From: Ophioderma brevispina
Lineage: Eukaryota > Echinodermata > Ophiuroidea > Amphilepidida > Ophiodermatidae
DNA: 64,000 nt
Assembly (NCBI GenBank): GCA_023653785.1
Contig: JAMKCH010058063.1
Span: 1 to 64,000 of the forward strand
Direction of reading: 5' to 3'
Shown: one piece after another, positions 44,399-54,860 of the stretch
Position numbering within the stretch: the first letter of the stretch is position 1
Layout: every line of letters starts with the position of its first letter
The notes under the pieces: model-generated
The model's input: the letters and a program-made list of their open reading frames with translations, nothing else
Told to the model about the DNA's origin: nothing
Database searches by the model: none
Program-made: the position numbers and the translations under genes

Positions 44399-45226
44399 TA
44401 CGGAATAAACCGACTTAGAGTAAATAGAGTGGCTTTATTCCGTAAAAATGACGGGGGGGTTTTAAGGCGAATGGTAAAGTGGTTATACCAATGAGGTCTC
44501 CTTTTTCTTATTGATTTTTTGTCAATTCCTATTTTAGGGTCGTTTTTAATAGCGAATTGCACGGAATAAAGCGCATACTCTACTAAAAATAATTCCGTCA
44601 AAATAATAAAACTAGTTTCTAAATTTAAAATTGCCACTCCGATCTTACCCCACCGGTCCGACTTATTTATTTCTGCACGGCGCGTGATGGTGTATGAATA
44701 TTTTGATGTCTAGATTTTATACCAAACTGCCTCACGCCTTCCTTCTTTATTAACATTCTTACACCCCAAAAACTACATAACCCCTCTCGTTTGCGGGTTA
44801 TAAATTTTACCCCAAAAGAAATCCCCTTTCTCGGCCTCCTGACGGGTGTTAATTCTTAAATTTGTCACCTATTGAAAGCATTATAGAATATTCCTGTCTA
44901 CACCCCGTTCCATAGACAATCCCTGTACTAAAGTATAGAAACGCGGGGTTTATATAATAGTCCTGCGGACCATGCAAAATGAAGATCAGAAAGAAGTGAG
45001 CGGGGGGGGGGGTAAGATCGGGAGTGAAAGTATATAGGCCTAAATTACTAGTAAGAAAAAATGCAACTTCCAATATTAGGGGGTTATTATTCTTTAAAGG
45101 AATAAAGCGCATACTCCACTAAATAGCACTTTATTTCCGTAAAAAATACGCGTCCAATTAAATAAGGTCTCTAGGCCTATAGGCTTCGTAATTTAATTTT
45201 AAGCACGAGTTGGCTTTATTCCGTTA
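44399..45226. repeat. Scattered CGGAATAAAG/CTTTATTCCG words
   Basis: ACGGAATAAA at 44399 and 44559, GGAATAAAGCGCATACTC.ACT at about 44561 and 45099, and the inverse CTTTATTCCGT at 44433, 45129 (one extra T) and 45214 occur within 830 bases of otherwise non-repeated DNA. The 11-mer appears on both strands. Confidence 0.6.
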
Positions 45227-46540
45227 AAACAGCTTTAAACCGAGAAAGTGCTAAGGATATGGTCTATCTATTTTTCAGTAAGCTAGGGGGTCAAAATTTT
45301 GACGTTTCCTATTTTACGGGCCTTCATACAAGAATCTGCCCGGAAGTGGGATGTTCACGCATTGAATTTGAAACATTTAACATCAATGTTAACGCTTTAC
45401 GCCATCCCCGGTGAACATCACCATGTGAATGATATCTCAACCCAAAGACTGGCATGGCACCCCGCATGCTTCTAACTCGATCCATTTCCTGATCCATATA
45501 TAGCAACTGTTAATGATTTGTATCGGGGTTCTTAGTAAGAGTCTTGGTATCTCATGGTAGGTGATTTGTTACCATTTGAATCAAATGTGTGATTTTGAGG
45601 CCCAAAACTTAACTGATGCAATAAAATTGGGTTCCGAATTTTCTGACACCCTCAACTTTGTTAACATCCAGATTTCAGGTGATGAATTTCAGCTGTGCTT
45701 TAATTTGGTTTTGATTGAATGTACACTGTTTAAAGAGGCTATATATGTGAGGCGAATTTTTTTTTTTAGCTTCTTTATTTTTCAAAGATGTCATGTCAAA
45801 ACTCAGAAATTTTAGGGGGCATATAGGCAAAGGTTGACGAGTTCCACCCCAAAACCTCAAAAATATCAGTAAGTTTCTTGGTTGATGTGGTTAGGTAAGT
45901 ATTAAACTTAACTCTTTTCTGTTCAAAGTTAGTAGTTCCGCCCATTACGATCTGACGATCAATTGATTTTTTGAGGGTGCAAATTTGGACCATGTTGAGA
46001 CCCTCGCGACGGCATGACAACATTGCTGTTTTGGCCATGAAACACCTTGCATTTCTTTCTCTCTTGACTGAGTGCTTTTTATTTATTTTTATACCAATGG
46101 ATCTGCGGACAAAAAATTCAAAAAATTGGGCTTGTAAAACAGATATATTTTAGAAAATAATTTTTCGACCTGGTTACGGGTGTAGGAGGGAGAGTAGGCA
46201 GTGATCCTCAGTTTCCATTTAGAAAAAATATGGGACTTGAAAAACTGAGTCTATGCAAAGGCTATAGCACGGACGGTCGTGCACGAAATTCTAATGGAAC
46301 TACATGACAATCCCACAGGCTTATCATTAAGTCATAAAACACATGGTCGTACGTAACACCACCTCAATTGTTAATATGCTTACAGCCATGCAATAATAGG
46401 CCACGAGTGTGTAATAATCGAGATACAATTTGTAGTTGTTGCCTAAAATTACTCAACGGTTAGGCCCCAGCCCACGTCCGTTGCCCTGTTTTCATCGTCA
46501 CTGCTATTAAAAGTTTCACATCAATCATCCCTCCAACATG
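45227..46540. other. Spacer without a supported gene
   Basis: Frames of 60-84 residues (for example 45561-45815) have no recognisable motif. No repeats were seen. Confidence 0.4.
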
Positions 46541-46542
46541 CC

Positions 46543-47165
46543 GTGCTGGGGACCATGTGGGTTTTGTGTGCGTAAGCTGGGCTATAGTGGGCATGGGTTT
46601 TCTGTGGGATATTCCTAATGGGGCACATGTGGGTTGTAAATGGGGAAGAAGTTATTGGATGGGTTTATGCCTCATGGGGCCAATGTGGGTTTTGTATGGG
46701 CAATGGAGGACAGGGGCATCTTGTGGGCTATTCCTGATGGGCCCATGTAGGCAAACCATTATGGGTTGTTATTGGGGCTTACTTGTGTGGGTCCCATGTG
46801 GGATTAATTGGGCTACCCCATCATTGGTTTACCCAAGTTAATTGTCAGTGTGGGCCCACTTGGGTTTTAACGTGGGTTACACGGGCTTACGTGGGCATGG
46901 GAATTACATGGGCTTCTAAATGGGCCTGTGTAGTGTTCAATGGGTAACATGATATGCTTCTACTTGGGCTTTAAGTGGGTTTCCCCAACATGGGGCCATT
47001 GTAGGTTTTCAATGAGTCAATGATGGTTTACTTAATTGTGGCTTTAAGGGTTTCTTAAATGGGGCCATGTAGGTTTTCAATTGGCGGATGAGTATATTTT
47101 TACTATATGCAAAGGAATGGGCATTTTTCCAGGGCCTCCATTTTGAGCCCAGTGTGGGTTTAACA
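46543..47165 (+). repeat. TGGGC/GTGGG word cluster
   Basis: ATGTGGGTT, ATGGGC and GTGGGC recur dozens of times at spacings of about 6-25 bases with no fixed unit. The G-rich word is on one strand, with a few GGGCCCA palindromes. A continuation with GTGGGCCC words is at 47560-47660. The 94-residue frame here merely translates the word. Confidence 0.68.
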
Positions 47166-47329
47166 TGTTTATTTTCCCTTCTTTTGTATCAAATAATTAT
47201 CTAAACTTTTTAATGGTCAACTAAACTCACCCCTGTCGATATGAAGGCATCCATTACAATAACGTACAAGTGTAATCATTTTAACTAACAATCCGTGTTA
47301 AATATCTAATTTGATGCCAATTTGTCGGA

Positions 47330-47397
47330 AGTACAAGTGGTCGACTGGATGAGAGCATTAGACTTAAGATTATGAGGTACCCGGTTCGAATCCAACC
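47330..47397 (+). repeat. tRNA-like sequence (pseudo-tRNA or SINE head)
   Basis: TGGTCGACTGGATGAGAG resembles an A box and D arm, GACTTAAGAT resembles a Leu(UAA) anticodon region, and GGTTCGAATCC is a perfect B box. The acceptor and T stems do not pair, so this is not a functional tRNA. It is likely a decayed tRNA copy or the head of a SINE; the body after it was not recognised elsewhere in the window. Confidence 0.5.
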
Positions 47398-47529
47398 AAG
47401 TAATAAATACATATTTGTAACCATGTTAGTTGAGATGCCAAGTGATGCCTAATTGAATATTGGATTTAAAACAATATCCAACTGTACGAGAACTCTTTTT
47501 TTTCTTTAATTAAAGGGATATAACATGCA

Positions 47530-47880
47530 TCAGTGATTGAGCTTGCCCACTTAGGGACCCATGTGAAATCCGACGACAAAAAAAAGTGGGCCCCAGGTGG
47601 GGAGCCAATGAGGGGCCCAGAAAGTAGCCCACAAATGACCACGTGGGGCCCATGTCATATTGTTGGAGGGGATGCTCTGTTAAATTACCGTGGCATAACT
47701 CAAAAACTCCAGGAACTTCCCCGCAAAGTAATCTCTATGCAAAAGTAATACCTTGAACATTACGCGCCATGGCTACAGAGATATGCTGCTCTGAGCCATG
47801 CGCACCGATACACTATAATATCAAAGCAAGCCATATTATAATTATTTTAACCCCAAAACCATTGCACTCAGGGATAGCTC
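47530..47880 (+). repeat. Fragment of composite repeat R3 (distal tail)
   Basis: AAACTCCAGGAACTTCCCC.GCAAAGTAATCTC, CTCTGAGCCATGC.CACCGATACACT.TAATATCAAA and CCCCAAAACCATTGCACTC.GGG match 62730-62905 in order. Confidence 0.6.
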
Positions 47881-48405
47881 TGTTCATACAAAAAAATTTA
47901 AGGTTGTTGGGGGCGCCGTCGTTAGTAGGCCACCCATGGCAAAATATACCTGAGATAGCTCCTGGTCTAGAAGTTGCCAGGGTTACACTTCTGTGAGAAT
48001 GCGGTGTAACATATATGAAGCCCCTGTATTATGGAACTACATTAGCTGTGGGAAAGTTTGGGGGGCTGGCTAGGCCTTTACTCCGAAGGTTTTGAAGCTG
48101 TACTTAGATGAAACATGCTAGAAGAAAACTGATAGGGAGTTAGGGGAGGAGGAGCGATTATAAAAAATCACAATAGCTAATCTTAAGACAAAAAGTGAAA
48201 CAAGAAAATACCTTCGAATAAGAAACATTAAATTACTGTTGAAATAACTGTGAAATTGCTTTATAAAAAACATGTTTGTGCAATAATTAAAAATAAAAGC
48301 AGTTTGTACAGGCTAGCTCACACATTTCAAAATTTTTTTGTGATTAAGTTTAAATTTTCGATCGAAATCAGTGGACTCAGTTTTTGAGGCCGGTCCACAG
48401 GGGTT

Positions 48406-48570
48406 GCGTCCAAGTCCGAGTCCAGACAGATCCGGAGTCCGAGTCCAGCAGGGCCGAGTCCGAGTCCATGGGGGCCTGAGTCCGAGTCAGAGTCCATAAG
48501 GCATGAGTCCGTAGTCCAGTCCGGACTCGGACTCACCGTTTGAGTCCGAGTCCGAGTCCGGACTCGCTCC
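48406..48570 (+). repeat. GAGTCC word array (third locus)
   Basis: The same doublets as at 33972 and 42665. Its 3' end reads GAGTCCGGACTCGCTCCAA, the reverse complement of the start of the arrays in copies 1 and 2, so the array ends in an inverted junction. Confidence 0.75.
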
Positions 48571-48589
48571 AAATCTGCACAGCACAATT

Positions 48590-48950
48590 TCAGTGGAATC
48601 TACCAACAAAAATCTGTTCGCAAAATATCACCTCCATATAGGACCTGATATTTGCGAAACAGATTTCATAAAGACACCAAATAACTACATCAACTGTACC
48701 CTCATGCCAACAAAATGAAAGCCAAGCAAATATTCGTGGAAATCTACCAACAACATCTGTTTCGCAAAAATATCACTCCATATAGGACTGAATTTTGCGA
48801 AAAGATTCCATAAGCAGTAAAGTTAACTACATGCAAACAATGTTTTAACATGTTTAAATGAAAGGTATTTGATGAAGAAGGCATTGCACAAGTCAAACCA
48901 TCAAACGATTTTCAGTGGAAATATACCAACAAAATCGTTTTAGACATCGC
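48590..48950 (+). repeat. Tandem palindromic monomers (third locus)
   Basis: About two monomers follow the GAGTCC array directly, in forward orientation; in copies 1 and 2 the order is the opposite (monomers first). This suggests rearrangement or an adjoining element. Confidence 0.65.
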
Positions 48951-49081
48951 CCTTGGTTTAACACATAAAAGCTAAATCTGGACAACATTCTATTTTTTAA
49001 CGTTTTCAAGGGGAATTTTCTATTCCCAAAAACCGTGGAGCTGAATATTCAACTCAACTGTCGTTCTTATTTTGTTTGTAG

Positions 49082-49124
49082 GAATAACGGACGAGGAGGA
49101 CGAGGACGATACTATTCAAAATAA
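49082..49124 (+). other. Candidate terminal exon encoding an RGG-type tail
   Basis: CTGTCGTTCTTATTTTGTTTGTAG before 49082 (a polypyrimidine tract in two pieces, ending in AG) would make a good acceptor, and one frame reads NNGRGGRGRYYSK then TAA (49122-49124). Arg-Gly-Gly tails end several RNA-binding proteins. With only 13 codons and no upstream exon recognised, chance is a serious alternative; the sequence GACGAGGAGGACGAGGACGA is itself a short simple repeat. Confidence 0.22.
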
Positions 49125-50505
49125 AAAACATAGTAACGGGCCCTCTGATGCAAAAAACATTTCATAGAACCCCTTGTTTTTATGGAGAGATATGTGAGAT
49201 TTAGTTTCATTTACACACATTCTCTAAGAAGCACTGTCTGTGATAACGGAAATCTCTCGCGCAGTTCATGTTTTTTAAGTATATACCAATTTAGATAATA
49301 TATTCCCGAAGTCTGTGAACAGACTACACCGTGGGAAAATTACTTACCGCACCCCGCAGTACCCGCGGGTGGGTATGATCCGCTCCTGATCATTATCATG
49401 GATTTCGTTTTTTTAATCGCAAATCTTAGACCATGGGTCCAGTTTTCCCGAAAATGTTCAAAAACATTGTTTAAAAGTCAAAATTTTAAAAAAATAGGTA
49501 GGCCTATTATAGGCCCTACAAGGGAAATGCTTATATGGGAAACACGAGTTTCCCTGGATTTTATAAAGCCCAAAACAACCTGACATACGGTGAAAAATAT
49601 GTTTCTACTTTCAAATAAGACCGGCGCGGTGTAGTAATTATAGTCCGGGCGTACTCACAGTCCGGCTATACACCGTTAAGGAATAAGGCACTCGATTAAG
49701 TTGACTATTTCACGCACAATTAGTTTCACGCTTTAAATCCGTTGTCGTCTAATGGAGCCCGGAACTATGGCTCCCGCCGGGGACTATATCTGCTTTCACA
49801 CCGGAATAAAGAGGGCAACAATACTGCTTGCGGCCTTTCTTCCAGCAATAACGATGCGGGATGGATTGGGGGGCAAGGGATGAGACTGCCCCGGACGGAA
49901 AATGGGGGAAATGGTGAACCAAAAATGTGATTGAAAATGTTAGATTTGAGCTATGTGCTACTGTGTTTGGGCTTTTGAACACCAAAAATTGCTGTACTGA
50001 TAAAGGGGAATTTTGCGATCTATAGCCTGGGCCCCGACTTACATTAAAAAAAGTTGAGATGTTTTATATCATATGAAACAGTTTGCCCCGAGTACAGTTA
50101 GCCTACGTGGCCTTTTCAGTTGCAAATTCGATCTACTCTGGAAAAAAAAAATCGCAATTTGTATTTTCTCTACAAAAATTTTACCACATTGGTCGATATG
50201 GAGGGCACTGCCAAAATAGTGTTTAAGAATGTGTTCAGATCCAGAACACTCGGATTTACAGTGGTATGGGGGATCACGAAATGCACCTTTTAAACACTGG
50301 TACGGGAAAGGGTTTATTAACCCGCGCCTGTCGAAGGGGGGACGCTAGCATAGCACCCCGTTCTATAGTTGATTGTCATCTTACTAAAACTCCATTTTCC
50401 TGTACCGATTAAAGATGATAGGCCTATGTAGAAGGCTATACACACAACTAAGGAAAAAAATCGCCACCGGGATATAGGTAAGGTAGAGGGTGATCCCAAA
50501 GTAAT
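49125..50505. other. Spacer without a supported gene
   Basis: GC-richer than its surroundings near 49620-49910, with a weak mirrored pair GCGGTGTA/TACACCG (49627 and 49668). The frames here show no domain. Confidence 0.4.
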
Positions 50506-50509
50506 GGAT

Positions 50510-51190
50510 TAAACCTTATTTTATTACTTTTCTATACATATATAATTCAATTACTATTAAATTGTAGATATATAGTATTGCGTTTTTCATTTTAAAATCA
50601 TACGTTTTAGCTCCTGCGAAATACCGCAAAAAACCCTGTTTTTGTACTTCAATCTATAACTACTTGAGAACGCAAGTTCTGTTGGATTTCTACAACATAG
50701 CATTTTAAACTTTATGTTATTAGTTTTCTGTGCATATATAATTCAATTACTATTAAAATGTAGATAATAGTGCGTTTTTCGTTTTAAAATAATACGTTTA
50801 GCTTTCCGTAAATACCAAACCCTGCGAAATACCGTCAAAAAAGCCAGTTTTTGCACTTTAATCTACAACCACCTGAGAACGCAAGTTCTGTTTGATCCCT
50901 AGAACGTAGCATTTTAAACCTTATTTTATTAATTTTCTATACATGTATAACTCAATCACTATTAAATTGTAGGTAATAGTGCGTTTTTCGTTTTAAAATC
51001 AGACGTTTTGGCTTTCCGTACAAAACCCTGCGAAATACCTCCAAAGTGTTCGATTTTTACACTTCAATGTACAACTACTCGAGAACCCAAGTTCTGTTTG
51101 ATTTCTAGAACGTAGCATTTTAAACCTTACTTTATTAATTTTCTATACATATATAACTCAATCTCTGTTATATTGCAGGTGGCAATGCAT
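50510..51190 (+). repeat. ~200-bp tandem repeat, about 3.3 copies
   Basis: Units start TAAAC.TTA near 50510, 50706, 50925 and 51121 (spacings 196, 219, 196). Each contains TTTTCTATACATATATAA, TAATAGTGCGTTTTTCGTTTT, CCTGCGAAATACC, GAGAACGCAAGTTCTGTT and TAGAACGTAGCATTTTAAAC. The middle unit has a ~20-bp insertion. No coding role is evident. Confidence 0.85.
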
Positions 51191-53180
51191 TTTTTGGGAC
51201 TTGTTAGCCGAATATTCATTTATTCTCCTGAGCCGTAAGAAATAGACCAAATTTTAAAAGATTTTACTGCTAGGAAGCGGGGTAAAATGAAATTCGTTCA
51301 AAAGGGATTTACTCTAAGGTATAGCGGGGTAAAACGAAACTCATAAAACGCATTATAAGAGTTACTGAGGGGTTTTTTTATTTGCACTATTATTACGAAA
51401 AATTATTGTTATGGATAATAATATCATTGCTTGTCATCTGTTGCGCTTCATGCAGCAGAAATTTTCATGGTGACCAAAATGAGTACCAACATGAGTACCA
51501 GCGTTGTCAGAATAACGTCATAAATTTCGCATGTCGATTTCTATAGACACAGTGATGTATTGGAGAAAATTCAATTTTCAACAATAAAGTTGGGAATATC
51601 CGATTTTCATGCGGTTTTGGACATGATGGAAAATGACTATAGTACGATAAACTATAATAAATGTTTGTATTTTTTTCAGATTTGTTGCATTTTCTTGGCG
51701 ATCAAATGTCCATTTATTTCGATTTTAAAACCTGAAAGTACACTGGACAAACGTACAAAATACACCCTTCATTTCAAAACTTTTACTAACAAGAAAAATA
51801 TTATGAAACACGATTTTGGACTGTTTTTAAAAATCCGTAAAATTATAGTAACTTACTGACAGCTCCATTACGCAAATTACTCCAAATTTATAAACGTGCA
51901 AAATCATATCTGATAATATTTTTTGCTGTTATTCTGACATCGTTTACTGCAAAGTATAATTGTGCCCTTGTTCAGTGCGTATTTTATGTTGAATATATTC
52001 TGTAATAATTTCTATTTCACATTCAAAATAAAGAAACGTCTGTGAAATTACGGTGTTTTACCGTCAGTCTTGTAAGTTCACAGTGATTTCTTACAGTGTA
52101 TACATAGGGTGTTTAAACGCCTTAACAATGTTTTTGAGTCAGTAAAATTGCAACATTTCAATTTTCAGCCCTTTATCCAGTATTTTCATACTTTTCGTGG
52201 CTTATGACGTTAATGCGACGTCATATAATGGAACTGTTAGTACTTAGTTTGATACCAATGGTAATAAGAAACTGTAAGCTATTGATGTTTGGGATCCCAT
52301 CTTAATATAACTGTATTTGGTAACTTCCGGTTTGGAAGTTACGTCATCATCAGTGTTGTCCAGAGACAGTCAGTCGCCATAACATCTTACATAGCTGATG
52401 ACGCCAGATGGTATCTGTTCGAAAGGCCTCCTATAGAGGTTAGTAAAATTTTTTGTGATGCAGAAGTTTAATCCCTTTGTGTTTGTATATTGATACCAAA
52501 TTTAAAATTATCGGATGTTTGATAAGGAAAATTCAAGGGAGTGGTAGCAAAATAACGAATAATTCGAAAAACGCGTCATGTTTAGAACTATTCATCCTTG
52601 TAATTCTTTTCAAAAAAGTTTCCTCAATTTAACTTAATTTCACATTAAATTTGTAAACTTGCATCAGTCCCCCCCAATTTTTCATGTCGCCACCTGAATA
52701 TAGGCCTTGGCTTCACCAACCGCTGCTTGATTGTCACCAATGGCAAACCTTTCTTGAAAAAATGCGAGATCAACGACAAAGGAAATAACCAAAATGTTCC
52801 CCAAATTTGTGGAGGTATCCATTCACCACACCCATGATTTAGTAATAAAATGATTTATACCTGGGGTTTGCAACCCCTTAGGTTTTTACCGACTAAACAA
52901 TGTTAAAACTGAATTTCATTTGATTTACAGAAATATCATCTAATTTTTACTGGACACATTCTGTTGAATATGGCAAAGTAAAATGAAATTTGTTAGGAAA
53001 CTTTCAAAAGCAATTTCTTGGTATAAATCATATACAGTGTTACTACATTAAATAAAAAATTCTAGTGATTTACCGAAATTTACACCGAAATCATTTGGAA
53101 TCCATTTTAACAGTGATACATTTGGTGCTAAAGGCAGCTACATGAAAAATAACAAACCAAGTTCGCAACAAATATATTTG
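51191..53180. other. AT-rich spacer; short perfect hairpin at 52320-52342
   Basis: GTAACTTCC-GGTTT-GGAAGTTAC forms a 9-bp perfect hairpin at 52320-52342, followed by CGTCATCA (52342-52350), which could pair with TGATGACG near 52395. GCGGGGTAAAA occurs twice (51280 and 51324). A 99-residue frame (51560-51859) and a stretch reading LGFTNRCLIVTNGKPFLKKC (about 52707-52766) have no recognised family. Confidence 0.4.
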
Positions 53181-53239
53181 TCCATTGGAAAAAATAGCAA
53201 AAAGACCCCATTTTTTTGCCAAGAGGGTGTCGATTTTTG

Positions 53240-53360
53240 TTCCGAAAGGTTATTACTCCCACAGATCTTTTTATTCCGAAAGACAATTGCTCCGAATAGT
53301 ACATGGTAATCCCGAATCGGAAAAAGGGTCATTGCTCCGAAAGGTATTTATTCCGAAGGC
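53240..53360 (+). repeat. TTCCGAAAG word cluster
   Basis: TTCCGAA occurs at 53240, 53274 and 53351, and CTCCGAA at 53291 and 53336, interleaved with TTATT and GGTCATTG. I recall similar TTCCGAAAGGT words from other invertebrate genomes, but this was not searched. Confidence 0.65.
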
Positions 53361-53384
53361 GATGTCTAAAACAAATTTTGTTGG

Positions 53385-53960
53385 TAGATGTCCACTGAAA
53401 TATTTGATGTTTTGACTTGTGCTATGCTTCTTCTTCGTCAAATACCTTTCATTTAATTGTTTGCATGAGGGTACAGTTGATGTAGTTATTTAGTGCTTAT
53501 GAAATCTGTTTCGCAAAATATCAGGTCCTATATAGGATGTGATATTTTTCGAAACAGAATTTTGTTGGTAGATGTCCATTGAAATATTTGATGGTTTTGG
53601 ACTTGTTGCCTTTCTTCTTCTCCAAACCTTCATTTAAACGATTGTTTTGCATGAGGGTAGAGTTGTAGTTATTTAGTGCTTATTGAATCTGTTTCGCAAA
53701 ATATAAGGTCCTATATAGAGGTGATCTTTTGCGACACAGATTTTTGTTGGTTGATTTCCTTCCACTGAAATATTTGATGTTTTGATATTTGTGCAATGCT
53801 TCTTCTTCATCAAATACCTTCCATTTAAACTATTGTTTGCACGTGACGTAGAGTTGATTTAGGTTATTTAGTACTTATTAAATCTGTTTCGCAAAATATC
53901 AGTCCTATATAGGAGGTGATATTTTGCGAAACACAGATTTCTTTGTACAACAATTTAATT
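53385..53960 (-). repeat. Tandem palindromic monomers, inverted
   Basis: Three monomers of about 182-195 bp in reverse orientation; palindromes start near 53502, 53684 and 53879 (AAATCTGTTTCGCAAAATAT.A..TCCTATATAG...). They continue into sequence complementary to 33000-33300. Confidence 0.75.
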
Positions 53961-54049
53961 TAAATAACTGTAAAAGATTCTTCTGAAATACTTTCAACAC
54001 CAACCAAGTTTTTTGAGTCACAGAACAATTAGTTTGCAATCACAATTTG

Positions 54050-54860
54050 CATCTTGCCAGTGTTACATTTCTTCCAACATTCCCCTTTCCCACCTTAAAA
54101 TCTGTTTCGTTTTGGTTTCGTTCAGTTTCGTTGCGCAAAATATCCTAAGCCCGTTCATCCTGCTTTTGAAGCGCCTCTAATTCGTAAATGGGTTTGCCAT
54201 CAAGGTTTCAGAGTCAAAAGTCAGTATTCACCTGGACCCGGTGTCATATTTTAGAGCGTCCGGTCGTTTTAGTGTCCGTCGGACGCTAAGGTTTAAATCT
54301 GAGAGTCTGACGGACACTATGTCGTGTGTTTCATTGTCCTAGGACCCCTGGTTTTAAAATGGAGCGTCCCATAGGACTGTTGGTTATAAGTCGTTTTTTG
54401 TCCGCCGGACACTATAGTTTAAGTGTCAGAGTCCGTCGGACACTAGGGTTTAAATCGGAGAGTCCGACGGATACTAAGTTTTATGTATCATTGTCCTAGG
54501 ACTCCTGGGTTTAAATTAGAACGTCCCATAGGACTGTGTGTTATAATTTGTGTTTTGTCCGTCGGACGTTTAAAAAAAAAAAAAAAAAAAAACTTGCCAG
54601 TGTTTACAATTTCTTCCTAAAATTACCCCTCTTCCCACCTTAAAAATCTGTTTCGTTTTGTTTCGTTTCGTTGCGCAAAATATCATAAGCCTTATGAACA
54701 ATTATTGATTTGTGGACCTTGCTCTGATTTCAGGTGTTTGCGCGTGCTCTAATGCAAGGGCCGGGGCAGATGCATCGTTGAAACACTGATACTTTTAACA
54801 GAGGCCCTGGCAATTGGTTACAATAAAAGAATCGTTTTGTTTCGTTTCGCAAAATATCAT
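54050..54860 (-). repeat. Inverted composite-repeat fragment, partly duplicated
   Basis: CTTGCCAGTGTTAC through GTTGCGCAAAATATC occurs at 54053-54155 and again at 54593-54690. The second copy continues into CAGGTGTTTGCGCGTGCTCT and GGGCCGGGGCAGAT, the reverse complement of 33000-33110. The first copy is followed instead by the satellite. The joint at 54571-54590 is a run of about 20 A. Confidence 0.6.

Noticed and set aside
47330..47397. Functional tRNA-Leu(UAA)
   Set aside because: The B box is perfect but the acceptor and T stems do not pair, and the variable arm is missing.
51560..51859. 99-residue frame as a gene
   Set aside because: Lys/Ile/Phe-rich composition expected from AT-rich DNA; no motif or signal sequence.
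52289..52471. Hammerhead-like CTGATGA...GAAA at 52393-52415 within a 60-residue frame
   Set aside because: Stem II pairs only in four positions and no stem I or III partner was found nearby; the frame has no recognised domain.
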